From Gryllus longicercus (taxonomy: Eukaryota > Arthropoda > Insecta > Orthoptera > Gryllidae): DNA of 64,000 nt. The DNA is taken from the NCBI GenBank assembly GCA_038098605.1, contig JAZDUA010000551.1:642501-706500 (forward strand), written 5' to 3'. Made by a program: the position numbers and the translations under genes. Positions 60,350-64,000 of this stretch are shown piece after piece; positions within the stretch are counted from its first letter, which is position 1; each line of letters starts with the position of its first letter. The notes beneath the pieces were generated by a model. The model did no database searches. It worked only from the letters and a program-made list of their open reading frames with translations, and was not told where the DNA came from.

Positions 60350-63300
60350 TATATGTACCAAAACACAAATATTATTATTAAATATTAAAATTCATGTAGC
60401 TTTTTGGTTTTGCAGTCATAATTGTACGAGCTGTTACATTATTATTATTGATATTATTATTATCATTCCAGTATTATTTTAACTAAACAATTGAAAAACG
60501 GAAGACTCGCTTCCTCGGTGGCAGTCGACAATGATATTTAACTAATTCGCAGAAGAAAAAAACACGATCCAGTTGAGTCTGAAAACGAGCCATTTATGAA
60601 TAATGAAGCCCTCTGTTAATTGTACGCGGTTATACTGCAGTGTCCAGAGGAAGAGTGACGCAAGCGGGACACTGAATACCACCCGTACATTAGCTGGGAA
60701 GATTCCGCGATGCCGTTGTATTATGCAGGATGTAGAGTGCAGTGGTCTTTACCACTCCCAGCCAGTTGTTTCAGTACCCAGAATGAACGCCAACAGGACG
60801 CTTCGCAGTCGTTCAACTTCTGAATGAGTGCTATATATAGTGGAAGAACCGACGGATTGGGTTTTGCTAGTCGGAGGGCACACGCTGGGCGGTTCATTCT
60901 AGGAAAGTTCATCTCTCAAGAGTGGGTGTCTCATCCGTTTGGTAATTTTTAAATGCTCGTGTTTAGATTACTTCTGCTTCAATTTCTTTCGGCGCAAAGT
61001 TTCAGGAAACATAACGTATTTGAGATTAAAACTTATAATTTATACGACTAATATATTCTTCCCTCGATAAGCCTCAGGAATAAACAATGGAGCATATTTT
61101 CAATAGGTAATCTACTAAGAATGCGCCACATACCGACACGTCCCCCATACATACATCAGTAGGCGGATCACAGGCACAAAATAAATGTAAGACCGCAGAG
61201 GACGGAGGTCGGCAAATTTTCTTTCACAAATCGAACTATAACGGAATCGATTGCCTGCAAAAACCTTTGAGTCCTTTCCTCGTAGCGTTCAACAATTTAG
61301 GAAATTAATTTAGGGTATTACTATGTAAATGTGGGACTTGACTGAGAATAGTATGTTATAGAGCGATGCGTAAGTAACATATTGTGAAGTGGCGTGTCAT
61401 GCAGAGTAGAACAGAGAAATAATGAAGGAAAGGATTAAAAGGGTCGTAGTGAAGTGAAGTGCAGTGCAGTGTGGTTGGTCTTAATTGAACAAAAAATCAC
61501 GAATGCGGAGTTAGATCAAAGATGTTTCTTCTTTTAAGGTAATTTTATGTTCCTATTCCTATTTATTTCATTTGTCAAAGTAAAAAATGATTGCTGCTCC
61601 TGACTATCGAACTTACTACAGATATGTATCACAGGCGCTGTGGTTTTGGATTGGACGATTTGTCACTGAGGTGTTAGTTGCGCACAAAATGCAATACTTC
61701 AATATTACGAAGCTGTTTCCAATAACGCGAGAAAGTATGTGTTGTTGTAGCACCATTAGTTTCTTAACGAAAAGTGTTCATAAAAAACATCTTCGAATAA
61801 GGCCATGTTAATTTTTTGAATATGAATATTTTTGGGTTTTTTGGCTACAACCATAGATGCTTGCTCCGAATTTACTGCGCCTCGTGAACTGAAGTTCAGA
61901 AGAGTTTGAAAGCTATTGATTTTCTTATAAAAGAATACAGATTGTACGAAGTAATAAATTTAACTGAGAACTAACAAATTACTTCTTTACTTCAAGAAAT
62001 TTTGATCGCTGATTATGGTAGGTTTCACTTCTGAAAGTTAAAAATGTCTACTATTTCTGGCTATCGAAATAAACGCAGGTATCCACCGTAGGCGTTTCCT
62101 TTGAATTGGTTGGGTTTGAATTATATTAGGATTATTTCTAATACGTTACACGAGAGAAAAGTTTAGTTCCATTAACCTTTACGAACATTTCAATTTCGTA
62201 CTACTACCTGCGCTGACTTGGGAAACAATGGAACGATATTTGAGAAGTTCATTGTCGAACGGCAACAATATAAGATAATGAAATATAAAATTGTTTTTAA
62301 TTCTTCTCTTTATGCAACAATTAAAAGACTTTGTTTTATTTATTTGTTTGTTTATATTTTTATTTAACGTCAAAAACCCAAAAAACTGAGTGTGGCGCAC
62401 TATGGGAAGAAATGTATTCTGTGAAAGTCTTCGTACATTCTGGTATCCTAAACCTAACCCATTTACATGTTGAATTCTAAATGCAGATAGAAAAGAAACA
62501 TTTGTTCGATTAGAAAAGACAATTTAGGCAAATTTTCTTAGGTGTGAAAACGTATAGAGCATTCAACATTACATATTCAGACAAGGGGTAAGTGCAATTC
62601 GTGTTAAAACGAGCATATTGGAGAATATTACAATACTATAGTGTTTAATACATAATTACTATTATATTTTTTATCTATTTGCATTTGTTTACCAACGCTA
62701 TCAGTGTTACTGCGTTGTAACATGTAAATGCCAACCGTCCATTTGCTGACAACTACACGTTGAAGCGGAAGCCGCTGTCGCTACTGCTGCCGTCGCCGCT
62801 GGTGGATGGTATTATTTATTAACTTTTAATTATTTTACTTTCTCGCATACTGCTTACGCAGAATATTGTGAGGCTAAAAACTTATTGGATGTGTTCGTAA
62901 ATATATCGCATACCTTTTAAAATGAATTCAATGCCAGAAGTACGTCTTCATTTAAAGTTTTGAATAAAAAATATATTTCTTGAAACTATTTAGTTTTCGC
63001 ATCAAATGTTCTACGACTTCAAATGAGTTGTACAAAAAATGATGACTGAGATGTGTTAATTCGAAGAGAAATTATGGTATAAATAGTATTGCTAAGCACG
63101 GAAAAGGCAAGAAAGTACGTGCCGTTTTAGCACCACTAGCTTATTACATAAATCCGTCTTCCATATTTCATTTCTTTGAAATTTTTTTTCGAAGGAAATC
63201 TTATCCTTTCATAACTAGGAGAGAAGAATACACCCACATTTACAAATAAGTGCACTAATGACATATCATACAGGTCGCGTACATTTTATCTTTGTACGTA

Positions 63301-63535
63301 GCAGTGGCGTTTTTTTTTCTTTTTTTTCTTTCTTTCTTCCCTTCCATGAGAGAGAGAGGGGAGAAATATCCTTCCCACTTACTTTCTTTGTCTGAATGTA
63401 ATTACCAACTAAAATATCTACTTTAAGGTTGGAGGGAGTATGTCCAATACGAGTCCTGCACGAGACGAATGACGAATGCAGACATTCTTCGATCATTCAC
63501 AACGAAAAGAAACTTAAAATAAGTGAATAAATAAT
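60350..63535. other. Intergenic, AT-rich
   Basis: A CTATATATAG word at 60832-60841 resembles a TATA box but no transcript can be tied to it. A GAAGTGAAGTGCAGTGCAGTG stretch is at 61450-61470. Frames at 60603-60827 and 61587-61811 are unsupported. Nothing else is seen. Confidence 0.5.
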
Positions 63536-63537
63536 AT

Positions 63538-63752
63538 AGTCGGCTCCGTGGCGCAGACGGTTGCGGCAGCCGTCGTAGACATGGTCGTATTTGTGATTGT
63601 CCCTTCACCCCTCATCATCAACCTATCATCTCATAATTCACACTTCAAGGCGTAACAACCTTGTTGTAATCCAAGGATACAGCTGAAAAAGCTGATCCTG
63701 GAAGAATTACACACGTTAATCGTGTAGCGTGGTCAGTAATGGCCTATACGCA

Positions 63753-63823
<71 letters not shown>

Positions 63824-63825
63824 CA
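63538..63825 (+). mobile_element. Possible tRNA-like SINE with (AAT)n tail
   Basis: It opens with GTCGGCTCCGTGGCGCAGAC (63540-63559), which matches a tRNA 5' end with an A-box, but the B-box is not clear. About 200 bp of non-repetitive body follows, ending in the long (AAT)n tail. The gradient from tRNA-like head to simple-repeat tail is typical for SINEs. Confidence 0.5.
63753..63820. repeat. (AAT)n microsatellite, about 22 units
   Basis: An uninterrupted AAT run at the end of the SINE-like element. Confidence 0.97.
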
Positions 63826-64000
63826 GTGATTGAAATATTTAAACAGGAATACACTATTTCTCATGTGTTTTTTTTTTTATTTTATCATTCTGGATGAAGT
63901 ATCATAAGGACTGTTGGTGTTCAAACGAAAAAGTAATAATATCTTTCTGGTACCACTTAATTATTGGAAAGGTTTCTAAATTCAACAAATTTGTGCAAGA
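63826..64000. other. Window end, AT-rich
   Basis: Nothing recognised. Confidence 0.5.

Noticed and set aside
1..64000. Bacterial-style operons, rRNA genes or a dedicated defence or biosynthetic gene cluster
   Set aside because: Nothing in the window resembles these: no coding density, no rRNA and only short, isolated exon candidates.

Overview
The window reads as nuclear DNA of an arthropod, most likely an insect with a large, repeat-rich genome. The signs are AT-rich intergenic sequence broken by CpG-dense islands, many copies of a tRNA-headed SINE about 550 bp long, plentiful micro- and minisatellites, and no operons, long uninterrupted genes, rRNA or intact tRNA genes. A polyneopteran such as a stick insect or cockroach relative is only a guess; nothing here fixes the species.

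No complete protein-coding gene can be supported. Most long open frames lie in GC-rich or tandem-repeat DNA that stays open for compositional reasons. Three short candidates stand out. The best is a minus-strand first coding exon at 53223-53289: a good start context, a hydrophobic signal-peptide-like sequence and a consensus GTGAGT donor, inside a CpG island. The rest of that gene would lie at lower coordinates, but no further exon could be identified. The second is a 44-codon frame (30517-30651, +) just behind a strong 3' splice site; its last codons run into a decayed SINE. The third is a 74-codon frame (21497-21721, +) with a hydrophobic N-terminus, 44 bp below a TATA-like box; it is the weakest.

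Layout. 1-6.5 kb: SINE copies, two copies of another dispersed repeat and a CpG island with a (GGC)n run. 6.7-10.5 kb: two CpG islands, one with a good minus-strand splice donor beside it. 12.0-13.4 kb: a 12-bp minisatellite of about 59 units. 17.5-23.9 kb: tandem repeats, SINEs, a GC island with homeodomain-like cores, and a 15-bp minisatellite. 25.4-27.0 kb: a SINE blown up from inside by nine copies of a 134-bp unit. 27.1-30.9 kb: CpG island, foldback element, a perfect 38-bp palindrome and the 44-codon exon candidate. 33.8-35.4 and 37.9-39.6 kb: GC islands and a 14-bp minisatellite with two sequence blocks. 40.4-43.6 kb: four diverged copies of a roughly 1-kb repeat. 43.6-48.8 kb: a featureless AT-rich desert. 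50.3-52.2 kb: two tandem arrays leading into a CpG island. 53.0-53.7 kb: the signal-peptide exon and its island. 54-64 kb: SINE fragments and AT-rich sequence.

There are about ten GC islands and at most three gene candidates. Several islands hold AT-rich homeodomain-like cores, so they may include regulatory elements of a distant or very long gene. That is inference. I found no convincing new molecular system; the most unusual structures are the internally amplified SINE, the tandem arrays beside the CpG islands and the short exon candidates.
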